Assembly (NCBI RefSeq): GCF_028561335.1
Contig: NZ_JAQQTG010000018.1
Coordinates: 61,698-125,697 of the forward strand
Direction of reading: 5' to 3'
Length of the DNA: 64,000 nt
DNA from: Aequorivita todarodis
GTDB lineage: Bacteria > Bacteroidota > Bacteroidia > Flavobacteriales > Flavobacteriaceae
Each line of letters opens with the position of its first letter. The stretch's first letter is position 1. This document shows, piece by piece, positions 9,315 through 16,844 of this stretch. Under the pieces are notes generated by a model that saw only the letters and a program-made list of their open reading frames with translations, did no database searches and had not been told where the DNA came from. A program made the position numbers and the translations under genes.

Positions 9315-9698
9315 ATGACAGACACAGAAAAAACCAGATATTCAGATGCCGAACTGGAAGAATTTAAAATACTTTTAAACGAAAAAATAAAAAAGGCAAC
9401 CGAACAATTGGAGCTTATCCAAAGTTCCTATAAAAACGACAGCAACAACGGTACTGACGATACCTCGCCAACCTTTAAGGCTTTCGACGAAGGCAGCGAG
9501 GTGATGAGCAAGGAAGCGAACTCCCAGCTGGCCATCCGTCAGGAAAAGTTTATTCGCGACCTAAAGAACGCCTTGGTGCGTATTGAGAACAAAACTTACG
9601 GCGTTTGCCGCGTAACAGGGAAGCTCATCAACAAAGAGCGCCTAAAGCTTGTACCGCACGCTACCTTGAGTATTGAGGCAAAGAATTTGCAGAAATAG
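9315..9698 (+). CDS. TraR/DksA-family protein with degenerate zinc finger
   Basis: 127 residues. An N-terminal coiled-coil hairpin (about 10-75, with an acidic stretch including DDTSP) is followed by the C-terminal DksA/TraR knuckle. The knuckle reads YGVCRVTGKLI with RLKLVPHATLSIEA after it. Only the first of the four usual zinc cysteines remains, the others being Thr, Leu and Ala. DksA-like proteins enter the RNA polymerase secondary channel, and zinc-free versions exist, so it may still bind polymerase. It follows ileS by 5 bp and precedes lspA by about 0.8 kb, an ileS-dksA-lspA order I recall as common in Bacteroidota. Confidence 0.85.
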   Translation: MTDTEKTRYSDAELEEFKILLNEKIKKATEQLELIQSSYKNDSNNGTDDTSPTFKAFDEGSEVMSKEANSQLAIRQEKFIRDLKNALVRIENKTYGVCRVTGKLINKERLKLVPHATLSIEAKNLQK

Positions 9699-9743
9699 GC
9701 TTAACACTTCCGAAAGGGGAGGAAGTTGAGTCCGTAAAATTAC

Positions 9744-9771
9744 AGCCCTGAATTTTTTCGGGGCTTTTTTT
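9744..9771 (+). terminator. Rho-independent terminator after the dksA-like gene
   Basis: AGCCCTGAA (9744-9752) pairs with TTCGGGGCT (9757-9765), one G-T wobble, followed by a run of seven T. It ends the ileS-dksA transcript. Confidence 0.75.
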
Positions 9772-9783
9772 ATTGTGTCAAAT

Positions 9784-9828
9784 TCTTTGTGTCCTCTGCG
9801 AAAAACTTTGTTTACTTTGTGGTTAAAC
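9784..9828 (+). repeat. Dispersed CTTTGYGTYCTCTGCG...GGTTAAA repeat, copy A
   Basis: The stretch TCTTTGTGTCCTCTGCG, then TTTGTGGTTAAA, matches a second copy at 26130-26160 (TCTTTGCGTTCTCTGCG, then TTTGCGGTTAAA). Here it abuts the start codon at 9831. A longer open frame reading through it from 9789 would encode repeat DNA and not protein. Confidence 0.5.
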
Positions 9829-9830
9829 CA

Positions 9831-10460
9831 ATGTTCAAAACACTCTTCATTATTGTATTTATTTTCTTCGGAAGTTATTCCATAATGGCCCAAAAAACCA
9901 TTCAAAAGGAATTTTCTTCGGAAGGAATAAAAACGCTTTCCATAGCAGATGATGCCATTTATAAAATAACCATCCAATCTTCCGAAGAATCAATTTTAAA
10001 AATTTCGGCACATATTTCCGGCGAACACTCAGAAAGTGTGATTATTGAAGAAAAAATTGCGGATGGCATCCTTTCGTTGAAAACGGGATTCGCCCCATTC
10101 TTCAAAATGGAAAACGACAAACTTGCCGCACACAAAGTAATGGCGATAGAACTGAAAATAACGGTTCCCGAGAAGATGGCCGTTGAAATTAAATCGAAAT
10201 TGGCTTCCGTATATACTGATGGAATTTATAAAAACCTCACTATTTCCTTGGAAAACGGGAATTGCGTTTTAAATGATTTTTTAGGAAACGCCCAGCTTAA
10301 AACTATTGCAGGAAACATAACTGTCCAGGCCCAAAATAATGTTTCAGGAAAAGCAATTTCAAAAAACGGGACTGTAGAAAATAATTTTTTGAACAAGGGA
10401 AAATTCTTTGTCGAAGCTGAAAGTATCAATGGTAACATTTCGTTCCTACAAACCAAATAA
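9831..10460 (+). CDS. Exported DUF4097/adhesin-like beta-helix protein
   Basis: 209 residues from the ATG at 9831, which opens a proper signal peptide (MFKTLFIIVFIFFGSYSIMAQ). An upstream ATG at 9789 in the same frame would add 14 residues encoded by a dispersed repeat and is rejected. The mature part has the repeating short strands of the DUF4097/DUF2807 head-GIN-like families (KITVPEKMAVEIKSKLASV, NLTISLENGNCVLNDF, LKTIAGNITVQ, AESINGNISF), expected to form a right-handed beta-helix in the periplasm or at the cell surface. Function unknown. It sits between the dksA-like gene and lspA, but has its own upstream terminator. Confidence 0.65.
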   Translation: MFKTLFIIVFIFFGSYSIMAQKTIQKEFSSEGIKTLSIADDAIYKITIQSSEESILKISAHISGEHSESVIIEEKIADGILSLKTGFAPFFKMENDKLAAHKVMAIELKITVPEKMAVEIKSKLASVYTDGIYKNLTISLENGNCVLNDFLGNAQLKTIAGNITVQAQNNVSGKAISKNGTVENNFLNKGKFFVEAESINGNISFLQTK

Positions 10461-10466
10461 TATTGC

Positions 10467-10474
10467 TATTTTTG
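10467..10474 (+). promoter_or_regulatory. lspA promoter, -7 element
   Basis: TATTTTTG perfectly matches TAnnTTTG and lies 49 bp before the lspA ATG, right after the stop of the upstream gene. No -33 was identified with confidence. Confidence 0.45.
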
Positions 10475-10523
10475 CCTCCGCACTCCGAAGCTTTAGCGAG
10501 AGAGTGCCTTCGTCGGAAAAACT

Positions 10524-11168
10524 ATGAGCCTAAAAAAAGCCACTTTTATTATTGTACTGATTCTGCTGATAGATCAGATTTCAAAATTTTATATCAAAAC
10601 ACATTTTGTTTTAGGCGAAGAAATTCGAGTGTTTGATTGGTTTCGTATTCTTTTCGTTGAAAATGAAGGGATGGCTTGGGGGGCAAAAATTCCGGGTGAG
10701 TACGGCAAACTTTTTTTAACGCTTTTTAGAATCGTAGCTATAGCGGGAATTGGTTATTGGCTGTGGGATTCTGTTAGAAAAAACCTGCCAAGTATCCTGA
10801 TTTTTTGTGTTGCCTTGATTTTTGCGGGTGCTTTGGGCAATATTATTGATTCTGTTTTTTACGGTATAATCTTCAATGATAGCCATCACCAAGTTGCAAC
10901 ATTATTTCCTGAAGCTGGAGGCTACGGTACACTATTTCACGGAAAGGTAGTAGATATGCTTTACTTTCCGCTCTACGGAGGTACTTTGCCAGAATGGCTT
11001 CCATTTTGGGGTGGAGAATATTTCACGTTTTTTGACCCAGTTTTCAACATCGCTGACTCTTCCATCAGTGTTGGGGTGATTTTGCTGCTTATTTTTAATA
11101 AAAAAGCATTTCCGAATAAAGAAAAGAAAACTGCTAGCCCATCTTCAAACTTTGAAAAAGTATCTTAA
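10524..11168 (+). CDS. lspA: Lipoprotein signal peptidase (signal peptidase II)
   Basis: 214 residues, an inner-membrane aspartyl protease that cleaves prolipoproteins after diacylglyceryl transfer. It shows the family order: DQISKFYIK in the first helix, NEGMAWG, then the catalytic aspartates in GNIIDSVFYG and FNIADSSISVG. It is about 45-50 residues longer than E. coli LspA because of an insertion between the two aspartates (HHQVATLFPEAGGYGTLF to LPEWLPFWGGEY), a periplasmic loop that I recall in Bacteroidota orthologues. It fits the many lipoproteins encoded here. It converges with DUF2752, the stops being 2 bp apart. Confidence 0.92.
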   Translation: MSLKKATFIIVLILLIDQISKFYIKTHFVLGEEIRVFDWFRILFVENEGMAWGAKIPGEYGKLFLTLFRIVAIAGIGYWLWDSVRKNLPSILIFCVALIFAGALGNIIDSVFYGIIFNDSHHQVATLFPEAGGYGTLFHGKVVDMLYFPLYGGTLPEWLPFWGGEYFTFFDPVFNIADSSISVGVILLLIFNKKAFPNKEKKTASPSSNFEKVS

Positions 11169-11170
11169 GT

Positions 11171-11542
11171 TTATATTACATTTCTAATTATAGAAAAAAG
11201 AATTATTGAAACTAAAATGCTAACAAGCCATTTAGTTGAAATAATGATATCTGGTAAAAAGATATTAAATGGCTTTAAGGTTATTTTTAAAAAAATAAAA
11301 AGCAATAGGGGTACAAAAAAATATATGAGCAAATTAAATTGAGCGGCTTTTATAAAATTTCCATGTAATAATTCGTGAAACGCACGTTGTGAACCACAAC
11401 CAGGACAATCAAATCCACTAATAGATTTAGTAATACAACTTATAAATATTGCCTCTCCATTTGAAGGATCATTGTAATAAAAATAATAAATAACAACTAC
11501 TAAAAGAATGAATGCAACTATTGATAAAAGTTTATTATTCAA
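11171..11542 (-). CDS. DUF2752 membrane protein
   Basis: 123 residues with three or four hydrophobic helices (about 5-22, 60-85 and 100-120). The signature CPGCGSQRA lies at about 46-54 and is the core of DUF2752. The two cysteines could bind metal or form a disulfide near the membrane face; no function is established. It follows the CD225-like gene by 8 bp and is probably co-transcribed, a pair I recall as frequent in Bacteroidota. Both genes look more AT-rich than their neighbours. Confidence 0.8.
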   Translation of the reverse strand: MNNKLLSIVAFILLVVVIYYFYYNDPSNGEAIFISCITKSISGFDCPGCGSQRAFHELLHGNFIKAAQFNLLIYFFVPLLLFIFLKITLKPFNIFLPDIIISTKWLVSILVSIILFSIIRNVI

Positions 11543-11550
11543 ATTAATAA

Positions 11551-11865
11551 TTAGTAAATATTATAGTTCTCTAATAATTCTTGATATACAGCCATTCCTC
11601 CAAAAACGAAGAAGTATATTAAATTTAAAGCAACAAGCCCTATTGCTATATACGATAATATTTTAGAATTTTTAGCGGAAGAAAGAGCTCCAGCAAAATC
11701 ACCATTTTCAAATTTTGTTTTAACCTGACTTGATAATACAATCGCAACAATTCCAAGAATAAGTCCTAAACAGCAAGGAGAGCATAATCCTAAAATAGTA
11801 GCAATTATTGCTAAAGTCATATTGTTATTAGGTATTGTATTTTCAGAAAGAGTAGTAGTTTCCAT
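11551..11865 (-). CDS. CD225/dispanin-like small membrane protein
   Basis: 104 residues from the ATG at 11865 (METTTLSENTIPNNN). A longer frame from 11931 would overlap the upstream cyclo-ligase gene and adds no conserved sequence. A first hydrophobic segment with a double cysteine (GLCSPCCLGLILGIVAIVLSS) is followed by a polar loop and a second helix (ILSYIAIGLVALNLIYFFVF). This is the two-helix layout of the CD225/dispanin family. The loop rich in Ala, Ser and Asn (GDFAGALSSAKNSK) is also typical. Function in bacteria unknown. It is paired with DUF2752. Confidence 0.7.
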   Translation of the reverse strand: METTTLSENTIPNNNMTLAIIATILGLCSPCCLGLILGIVAIVLSSQVKTKFENGDFAGALSSAKNSKILSYIAIGLVALNLIYFFVFGGMAVYQELLENYNIY

Positions 11866-11899
11866 AATTTTTATCTTATTGGTTATTAAAATATTAACT

Positions 11900-12484
11900 T
11901 CATAAAGATAATGGGTTATTTTGAAAATCAATTATTTTTTTTGGTGTGATGCAAAAATTTAATGGAATATCGGTCACAGCCGAAAAAATTTCAGGCTCAG
12001 CATCAAAAAATGAAAGTCCAATAAAGATGGTATGTGGGCTGCATTTTTCCAAAAAACGATCGTAAAACCCTTTTCCGTAGCCAATGCGATGGCCGTTTTG
12101 GTCATATGCTAAAAGGGGAACAAAAATAACTTCTATTATTTCCGGTGAAATTTCAATGCCCGAAACGGGTTCGGGAATTCCGTATTCCGAAGTTTTTAAG
12201 ACTGTGTTTTCCTGCAACAAAAAATGCTTCATTTCCCCAGAATTAAAATCTGCTTTTGAAACGACGATACTCTTATCCTTTCCCTGTAAAATATGCAGTA
12301 GATATTCGGTGTTCACCTCCTTTTTTTCTGAAATGGGAAGAAATATGTGATAATACGTTTTATCCCAAATAGGAAGTTTCAAAGCCTGGTTCGCAATCTG
12401 AAGACTCATTGTTTCAACGGATTCCTCGGAAAGCTCTTCCCGGAGTTTTTTATATTTCAAACGAAGCATTTTTTTATTGCCCAT
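11900..12484 (-). CDS. 5-formyltetrahydrofolate cyclo-ligase
   Basis: 194 residues. It converts 5-formyl-THF to 5,10-methenyl-THF with ATP, recycling a folate side product in the cytoplasm. The conserved ATP/folate motif GHRIGYGKGFYDRFL is near 130-145, preceded by IIEVIFVPLLAYD and followed by IGLSFFDAE. The N-terminal KKMLRLKYKKLREEL is the usual basic helix; initiation at the internal ATG (MLRLKYKK) is equally possible. The length is typical. It lies 47 bp downstream of the M14-type gene and could be read from the same transcript. Confidence 0.9.
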   Translation of the reverse strand: MGNKKMLRLKYKKLREELSEESVETMSLQIANQALKLPIWDKTYYHIFLPISEKKEVNTEYLLHILQGKDKSIVVSKADFNSGEMKHFLLQENTVLKTSEYGIPEPVSGIEISPEIIEVIFVPLLAYDQNGHRIGYGKGFYDRFLEKCSPHTIFIGLSFFDAEPEIFSAVTDIPLNFCITPKKIIDFQNNPLSL

Positions 12485-12531
12485 AGTACTTCAAAAATCT
12501 AAAATCGTCAATCGTTAATCCTAAATCCCTT

Positions 12532-13533
12532 TCAGTCCTCCATTTCCTCGTCTTCCGTATTTGCAGTATTTACGGTTGAAATATGAAAAATAGCATCCCC
12601 TTGGTTTACAATCGGCGATTGGTTTACATTAATGATATAGCCTTCATTGGGCGAAGTAACCTTAAACCGCATTTTTCCGTAGGGGTCTGTAATCGTGGCT
12701 AAAAATTCGCCTTTTTCCACGTGTTTGTTGCAGTCAACTTTTACGTGGAGCAAGCCGCTGCGATGGGCGCGGATCCATTTGCTTTTTTCTATAATTACAG
12801 TTTTTTTGGCAGGGTCTGGGGCAACGTGTCTTTTCCCGAGCATATCCAAATGTTCCAAAATACGCATAATCCCGTCCACGCCTTCTTTTGCGATATGTTT
12901 GTTGCTTTCGCGGCTTTTTCCGCCTTCAAATAGTAATGTGGGAATGCCCATTTTATGGCAAGTATTTCGGTAAGACTTTTCAATGGTATTTGAATACACG
13001 GTAAAGGGAGCATTAAAAACCTTTGCAAGTTCCAGCAATTTTTCATCGCCCGGTTTTATGCGAATCTGTGCCGCATTGAAGCGGCTGGCGCCACCCGTGT
13101 GAAAATCGAGACAATAATCGGCGTGCGGCAACACTTTTTTGGTGAAATGATAGGCGACGCGGCTTGCCAAGGAACCCGATTTGGTTCCCGGAAAAACCCT
13201 GTTGAGATCGCGCCCATCGGGGAAAGAACGGTCCCCATTTAAAAACCCGAAAACGTTCAGAATTGGAATACAAATTATAGTGCCGCGTTTGGGCTTGTTC
13301 AATTTTCGGGCAATGAGTTGGCGAACAATTTCTACCCCGTTTATTTCGTCTCCGTGAATGGCGGCTGTTATTAAAACCGTAGGTCCGGGGATTTTGGAGC
13401 GTTCAATGATTATTGGGATTTCAACCTTGGTGGAAGTGTAAAGTTTCGCAATGCTAAAATCAACTGTACGGCTTTCACCCAGCGCAATCCGTTCATTTAA
13501 AATTACAATATCACGTTCTTCCTTTTTGGCCAT
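12532..13533 (-). CDS. Succinylglutamate desuccinylase/aspartoacylase-family protein
   Basis: 333 residues, an M14-like zinc amidohydrolase. Expected zinc ligands are seen in AAIHGDEINGVE (His and Glu near 58-61) and LDFHTGG (His near 145), with the substrate motif GRDLNRVFPG between. Residues 250-320 form a beta-rich C-terminal domain typical of the subgroup. The tail is acidic (NTEDEEMED). The family removes acyl or aminoacyl groups from amino acids or short peptides. In Bacteroidota it often follows RimK and the retropepsin-like RimB. Here an R-M pair separates it from rimK, and its start is 4 bp from the endonuclease stop. Confidence 0.85.
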   Translation of the reverse strand: MAKKEERDIVILNERIALGESRTVDFSIAKLYTSTKVEIPIIIERSKIPGPTVLITAAIHGDEINGVEIVRQLIARKLNKPKRGTIICIPILNVFGFLNGDRSFPDGRDLNRVFPGTKSGSLASRVAYHFTKKVLPHADYCLDFHTGGASRFNAAQIRIKPGDEKLLELAKVFNAPFTVYSNTIEKSYRNTCHKMGIPTLLFEGGKSRESNKHIAKEGVDGIMRILEHLDMLGKRHVAPDPAKKTVIIEKSKWIRAHRSGLLHVKVDCNKHVEKGEFLATITDPYGKMRFKVTSPNEGYIINVNQSPIVNQGDAIFHISTVNTANTEDEEMED

Positions 13534-13537
13534 AAAT

Positions 13538-14290
13538 TTATTTTCGCTCTATAGTAACCCAAGACTTATCAAATCCAATTGCATCGAGAATTTTTTCTTT
13601 ATCTAATCTTTCAGGTTGCTTGATTGTCAAAATCAACGTATGTTCTGGAACAGGCTCGTGAATGGTAAATTGTGAGCCGTGAGGTTGCCAAGTGAAGCGT
13701 TTGGTTTTGGTTCCTTTAACAAAACCCTCTAAATTTCCTCGACTATTCCAAACGAAGTCAAAAAGTTCCGGGTCGTAACGTATTGTTTCAAATTCAAAAA
13801 CAGCTACTTGAGAAAGATTATTTGACTTAACGAGAACTACAGTTCGTAAATTCTTGAATTTTTCACGAACTGCAGAGACGCGTTCGTTCCATATTTCCAA
13901 AACTTGCTCTCCAATTTCATTAGGGTCAGCGGTTATATCGATTGTTCCGCCATAAGAATAGACAGGCGAGTTTCTACCCGAAATAAGTCGAATTTGTTTT
14001 AGATTTTTGAAATCTTTTAATGAAGATTTTACAGTTTTTGCGCCCCAAGCTGTATTTCCCATTACAACATCGTCAAGTCCAACGTTAGAAGGTTTCCAAT
14101 CTGCTCCGATGCAAATTGCAAAAATTTGTTCCCATTCTGAACCTTCAAGGTCGCCACGTCCTTTACTTGCTAAAAGATAAACAATTTCTTGTCCGAGCAA
14201 GTAGGGAAAATCCGAATTGAATTGGTTTAGTGGAAATGCAGCAACAGATTTGTTGACTGTTCTTAATTTTGGTGAGTTGCGTTTTGCCAT
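13538..14290 (-). CDS. Probable type II restriction endonuclease
   Basis: 250 residues, identified mainly by position: its ATG overlaps the stop of the C5-cytosine methyltransferase by one base. No family is certain. Around residues 72-90 it shows DDVVMGNTAWGAKTVKSS, an Asp-...-Ala-Lys strand that could be a variant PD-(D/E)xK core, with WEQIFAICIGADWKPSN before it. Later motifs include SPVYSYGGTIDITADPNE and RFTWQPHGSQFTIHEP. The recognition site is unknown. The frame is complete, with no sign of decay. Base use is more AT-rich than the flanking genes, fitting horizontal transfer with the methyltransferase. Confidence 0.65.
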   Translation of the reverse strand: MAKRNSPKLRTVNKSVAAFPLNQFNSDFPYLLGQEIVYLLASKGRGDLEGSEWEQIFAICIGADWKPSNVGLDDVVMGNTAWGAKTVKSSLKDFKNLKQIRLISGRNSPVYSYGGTIDITADPNEIGEQVLEIWNERVSAVREKFKNLRTVVLVKSNNLSQVAVFEFETIRYDPELFDFVWNSRGNLEGFVKGTKTKRFTWQPHGSQFTIHEPVPEHTLILTIKQPERLDKEKILDAIGFDKSWVTIERK

Positions 14291-15270
14291 TAACTTGGAT
14301 TGTACTTTAAATCATATTCTCTCAAAACGGATGCTGGTTCGAGTGAACTTGCCACGTAAGGAAGTAATTTTTGAACAACTGCCTTAATCATATTTACAGG
14401 AACTGCATTTCCAGCCTGTTTTTTCGCTTGTGCATCACTGACAACAATTTTATACCAATCTGGGAAACCTTGTAATCTAAACATTTCTCTTGGTGTTAAA
14501 CGTCTTTCGCCATTTACCAAAAGGTAATTATGTGATGCTCCTGAACGAAGTGCGCAAGAATATGGATATGAACAGATATTGCCTGATTTGTTTTCGTGCC
14601 AAATTGATGGATAATATGAAGATTTGTGTTTTTCTTTTCGTTTTTCTTGAATAAAATCGGAAGCAAAGTATTTCTCATCAACTTTAGTTTCCAGTATTTC
14701 GTTTAACGATTTATAAGGCTTTTCAGGATTTGGAAATGTGAACATTATCGGCTCTCTGTGTCCAACAATTACAACCCTTTCTCGCTTTTGTGGCAAACCG
14801 TAGTCCAATGCGTTTAATACACTATATTGAACGTGATAACCTAAGTCTTGTAAGGCTTGAACGATGATTTTTAAAGTCTTTCCTTGGTCGTGTCCAACAA
14901 GCTGTTTAACGTTTTCCAAAATAAAGGCTTTAGGCTTTTTTGCCTCGATAATTCGGGCAATATCAAAGAAAAGAGTTCCTCTCGTATCATTTAAACCTTT
15001 CATCTGTCCGATGATGCTGAAAGGTTGACAAGGAAAACCAGCAAACAGAATGTCGTGGTCTGGGATATCATTTTCATTTATTTTTGTGATATCGCCTTTT
15101 GGTTTTTCCCCAAAATTTGCTTCGTAACTTTCTTGGGCATATTTGTCAATGTCCGAGGAAAAAACACAATCTGGTTGAATATCATTTTCCTCGCAAGCCT
15201 CCTCAAAAGCTACTCTAAACCCGCCAATTCCACAAAATAGGTCAATAAATTTTAGTTTTTCTCTGTACAT
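14290..15270 (-). CDS. DNA (cytosine-5)-methyltransferase
   Basis: 326 residues with all key C5-MTase motifs in order: I (IDLFCGIGGFR, about 9-19), IV (GFPCQPFS, catalytic cysteine), VI (ENVK), VIII (QKRERVVIVG), a target-recognition region about 200-260, IX (RRLTPREMFRLQGFP) and X (KQAGNAVPVNM). The target cytosine context cannot be read from the sequence. It protects host DNA from the adjacent endonuclease. The cassette lies between rimK and the M14-type gene in the same orientation, with 86 bp of AT-rich DNA upstream where its promoter should be. Full length and apparently active. Confidence 0.95.
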   Translation of the reverse strand: MYREKLKFIDLFCGIGGFRVAFEEACEENDIQPDCVFSSDIDKYAQESYEANFGEKPKGDITKINENDIPDHDILFAGFPCQPFSIIGQMKGLNDTRGTLFFDIARIIEAKKPKAFILENVKQLVGHDQGKTLKIIVQALQDLGYHVQYSVLNALDYGLPQKRERVVIVGHREPIMFTFPNPEKPYKSLNEILETKVDEKYFASDFIQEKRKEKHKSSYYPSIWHENKSGNICSYPYSCALRSGASHNYLLVNGERRLTPREMFRLQGFPDWYKIVVSDAQAKKQAGNAVPVNMIKAVVQKLLPYVASSLEPASVLREYDLKYNPS

Positions 15271-15356
15271 AATTGTAAAGATAATTATCTATTTAAAATG
15301 ATTTAATAAATACTCAACTTTTAATGATAAAGAAATATCATTCAATTTTGCAATCT

Positions 15357-16229
15357 CTATACGTTGCGTTCTATATATTTTATGATTGAGTTTGCGATAT
15401 CCTTGCCTGTGGCTTGTTCAATTCCTTCCAAACCGGGAGATGAATTCACTTCCAAAATCAACGGTCCACGTGCCGATTGCAACATATCAACCCCAGCAAT
15501 TCCGAGGCCCATGGCTTTTGCGGCTTTCAGGGCGGCGGTCTCTTCCTCGTCGGTAAGTTTTATTACTGAAGCTGTTCCGCCGCGGTGCAGATTGCTTCGG
15601 AATTCGCCTTCCTTTCCCTGCCGTTTCATTGCGCCAACTACCTGTCCATCCACTATAAACGCACGTATGTCTGCGCCTCCGGCCTCTTTTATAAATTCCT
15701 GAACGATAACCCGCGCCTGTAAATTGTTAAAGGCTTCAATCACAGATTCCGCGGCTTTTCTGGTTTCAACCAAAATAACGCCAATTCCCTGTGTGCCTTC
15801 CAGTAACTTAATGATTACGGGTGCGCCACCGGCTTGGTCCACGATTTCCTTTACGTTTTTGGAATAATTGGTAAAAACGGTTTTCGGCAACCCCAATCCC
15901 GCGCGGGAAAGAATTTGAAGACTTCTCAATTTATCGCGGGAACGGACCAAGGCCTGCGATTCGGTCGTGGTAAAAACGCGCAACATTTCAAACTGTCGCA
16001 CTACCGCGGTGCCGTAAAAAGTTACGGACGCCCCAATCCGTGGAATGATGGCATCGGTGTGGTCTAATTTGTGGCCTTTGTAAATAATTACCGGATTTTT
16101 CTTTTCGATAACAATATCACACTTTGCGTGATTTATAACCTCTACGTCGTGTTTTCTGGCTTTTGCCGCTTCCACAAGACGTTTGGTGGAATATAAATTT
16201 GCGTTTGCCGATAATATCTTTATGTTCAT
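15357..16229 (-). CDS. rimK: RimK-type ATP-grasp ligase
   Basis: 290 residues, an ATP-grasp amino-acid ligase. RimK adds glutamates to the C-terminus of ribosomal protein S6 in E. coli; other members build small peptides. Visible are [11 protein letters not shown] at the start of the ATP-grasp, [14 protein letters not shown] (flexible nucleotide loop), FRSNLHRGG, and [15 protein letters not shown], whose Glu and Asn coordinate magnesium. Its ATG overlaps the stop of the retropepsin-like RimB by 4 bp, so the two are translationally coupled. S6 or another acceptor is possible; the substrate is not determined by sequence. Confidence 0.9.
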   Translation of the reverse strand: MNIKILSANANLYSTKRLVEAAKARKHDVEVINHAKCDIVIEKKNPVIIYKGHKLDHTDAIIPRIGASVTFYGTAVVRQFEMLRVFTTTESQALVRSRDKLRSLQILSRAGLGLPKTVFTNYSKNVKEIVDQAGGAPVIIKLLEGTQGIGVILVETRKAAESVIEAFNNLQARVIVQEFIKEAGGADIRAFIVDGQVVGAMKRQGKEGEFRSNLHRGGTASVIKLTDEEETAALKAAKAMGLGIAGVDMLQSARGPLILEVNSSPGLEGIEQATGKDIANSIIKYIERNV

Positions 16230-16651
16230 TTTTTGGTTTTTAGTTTGTAGGAAAGGTTGGTTTTGTTAATATCAACCATATATTTCTTGCTTAGGAAATT
16301 TCGCCCCAAAAGTACGGGAAAACGCATCTCTTCGCGGTCGCTCAATGTTAAATAAATGGGATGTGTCTTTCCAAAAAGAACAATTTCCGTTTTAATTCTA
16401 TATCGCGCTTCAGACTGGCCGTTGCTGCTTCTTACCACTTTTACGTCATATTCGTCAAAAATGATTTCCTTTTCGTGGTAGCTAGGATGCTCTTCGTCCA
16501 AAAAGTTGCATTTCAGATAGTTATCCTCAACTTTCATGTTTTTGCAATGTATGGAAGAAGTGTAGGCGCCCGTGTCAATTTTCACTTCAATATCATATAG
16601 ATTCAGCAATGGAAAGTCTGCCTTGTCTATTCTGCCGATGTTTCTTTTCAA
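16226..16651 (-). CDS. RimB-like retropepsin-fold peptidase
   Basis: 141 residues, single domain. The motif [13 protein letters not shown] (about 25-36) is the Asp-Thr-Gly-Ala active-site loop of the retropepsin-like family previously called ATP-dependent zinc protease (DUF785/RimB). [12 protein letters not shown] near 120 is the matching second conserved loop. One DTGA per chain implies a homodimer. RimB has been described as a protease that removes the poly-glutamate added by RimK, giving a modify/unmodify pair. The 4-bp overlap with rimK supports joint function. It heads the operon; 193 bp of repeat-rich DNA lies upstream. Confidence 0.85.
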   Translation of the reverse strand: MKRNIGRIDKADFPLLNLYDIEVKIDTGAYTSSIHCKNMKVEDNYLKCNFLDEEHPSYHEKEIIFDEYDVKVVRSSNGQSEARYRIKTEIVLFGKTHPIYLTLSDREEMRFPVLLGRNFLSKKYMVDINKTNLSYKLKTKK

Positions 16652-16804
16652 TGTTATAGAAATTTTGTAATTGCAAGTTAACTAATATAAATTCCAATTG
16701 GCAAATAACAAATTCCAAATAAATCCCAAAAAACAAAAAAATTCAAAATTTTGAAGCCTGCAAACTGCGACTTTCTACTTTCCATTAAATTATTTGATTA
16801 AGAT

Positions 16805-16828
16805 GCGCGCGATGAATCGCGCGCCTAC
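16805..16828. repeat. GCGCGCGAT palindromic repeat, copy 1
   Basis: GCGCGCGAT (16805-16813) and ATCGCGCGC (16816-16824) form perfect 9-bp arms, followed by CTAC. A related copy is at 32972-33007. It stands between the two RimK genes, inside AT-rich DNA that holds other degenerate repeats (AATTCCAAATAAATCCCAAA around 16710; ACTGCGACTTTCTA twice). Confidence 0.65.
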
Positions 16829-16844
16829 TATAAACTGCGACTGG

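Noticed and set aside
9789..9830. Longer N-terminus for the adhesin-like protein
   Set aside because: The extra 14 residues are encoded by a dispersed repeat, and the signal peptide begins at 9831.
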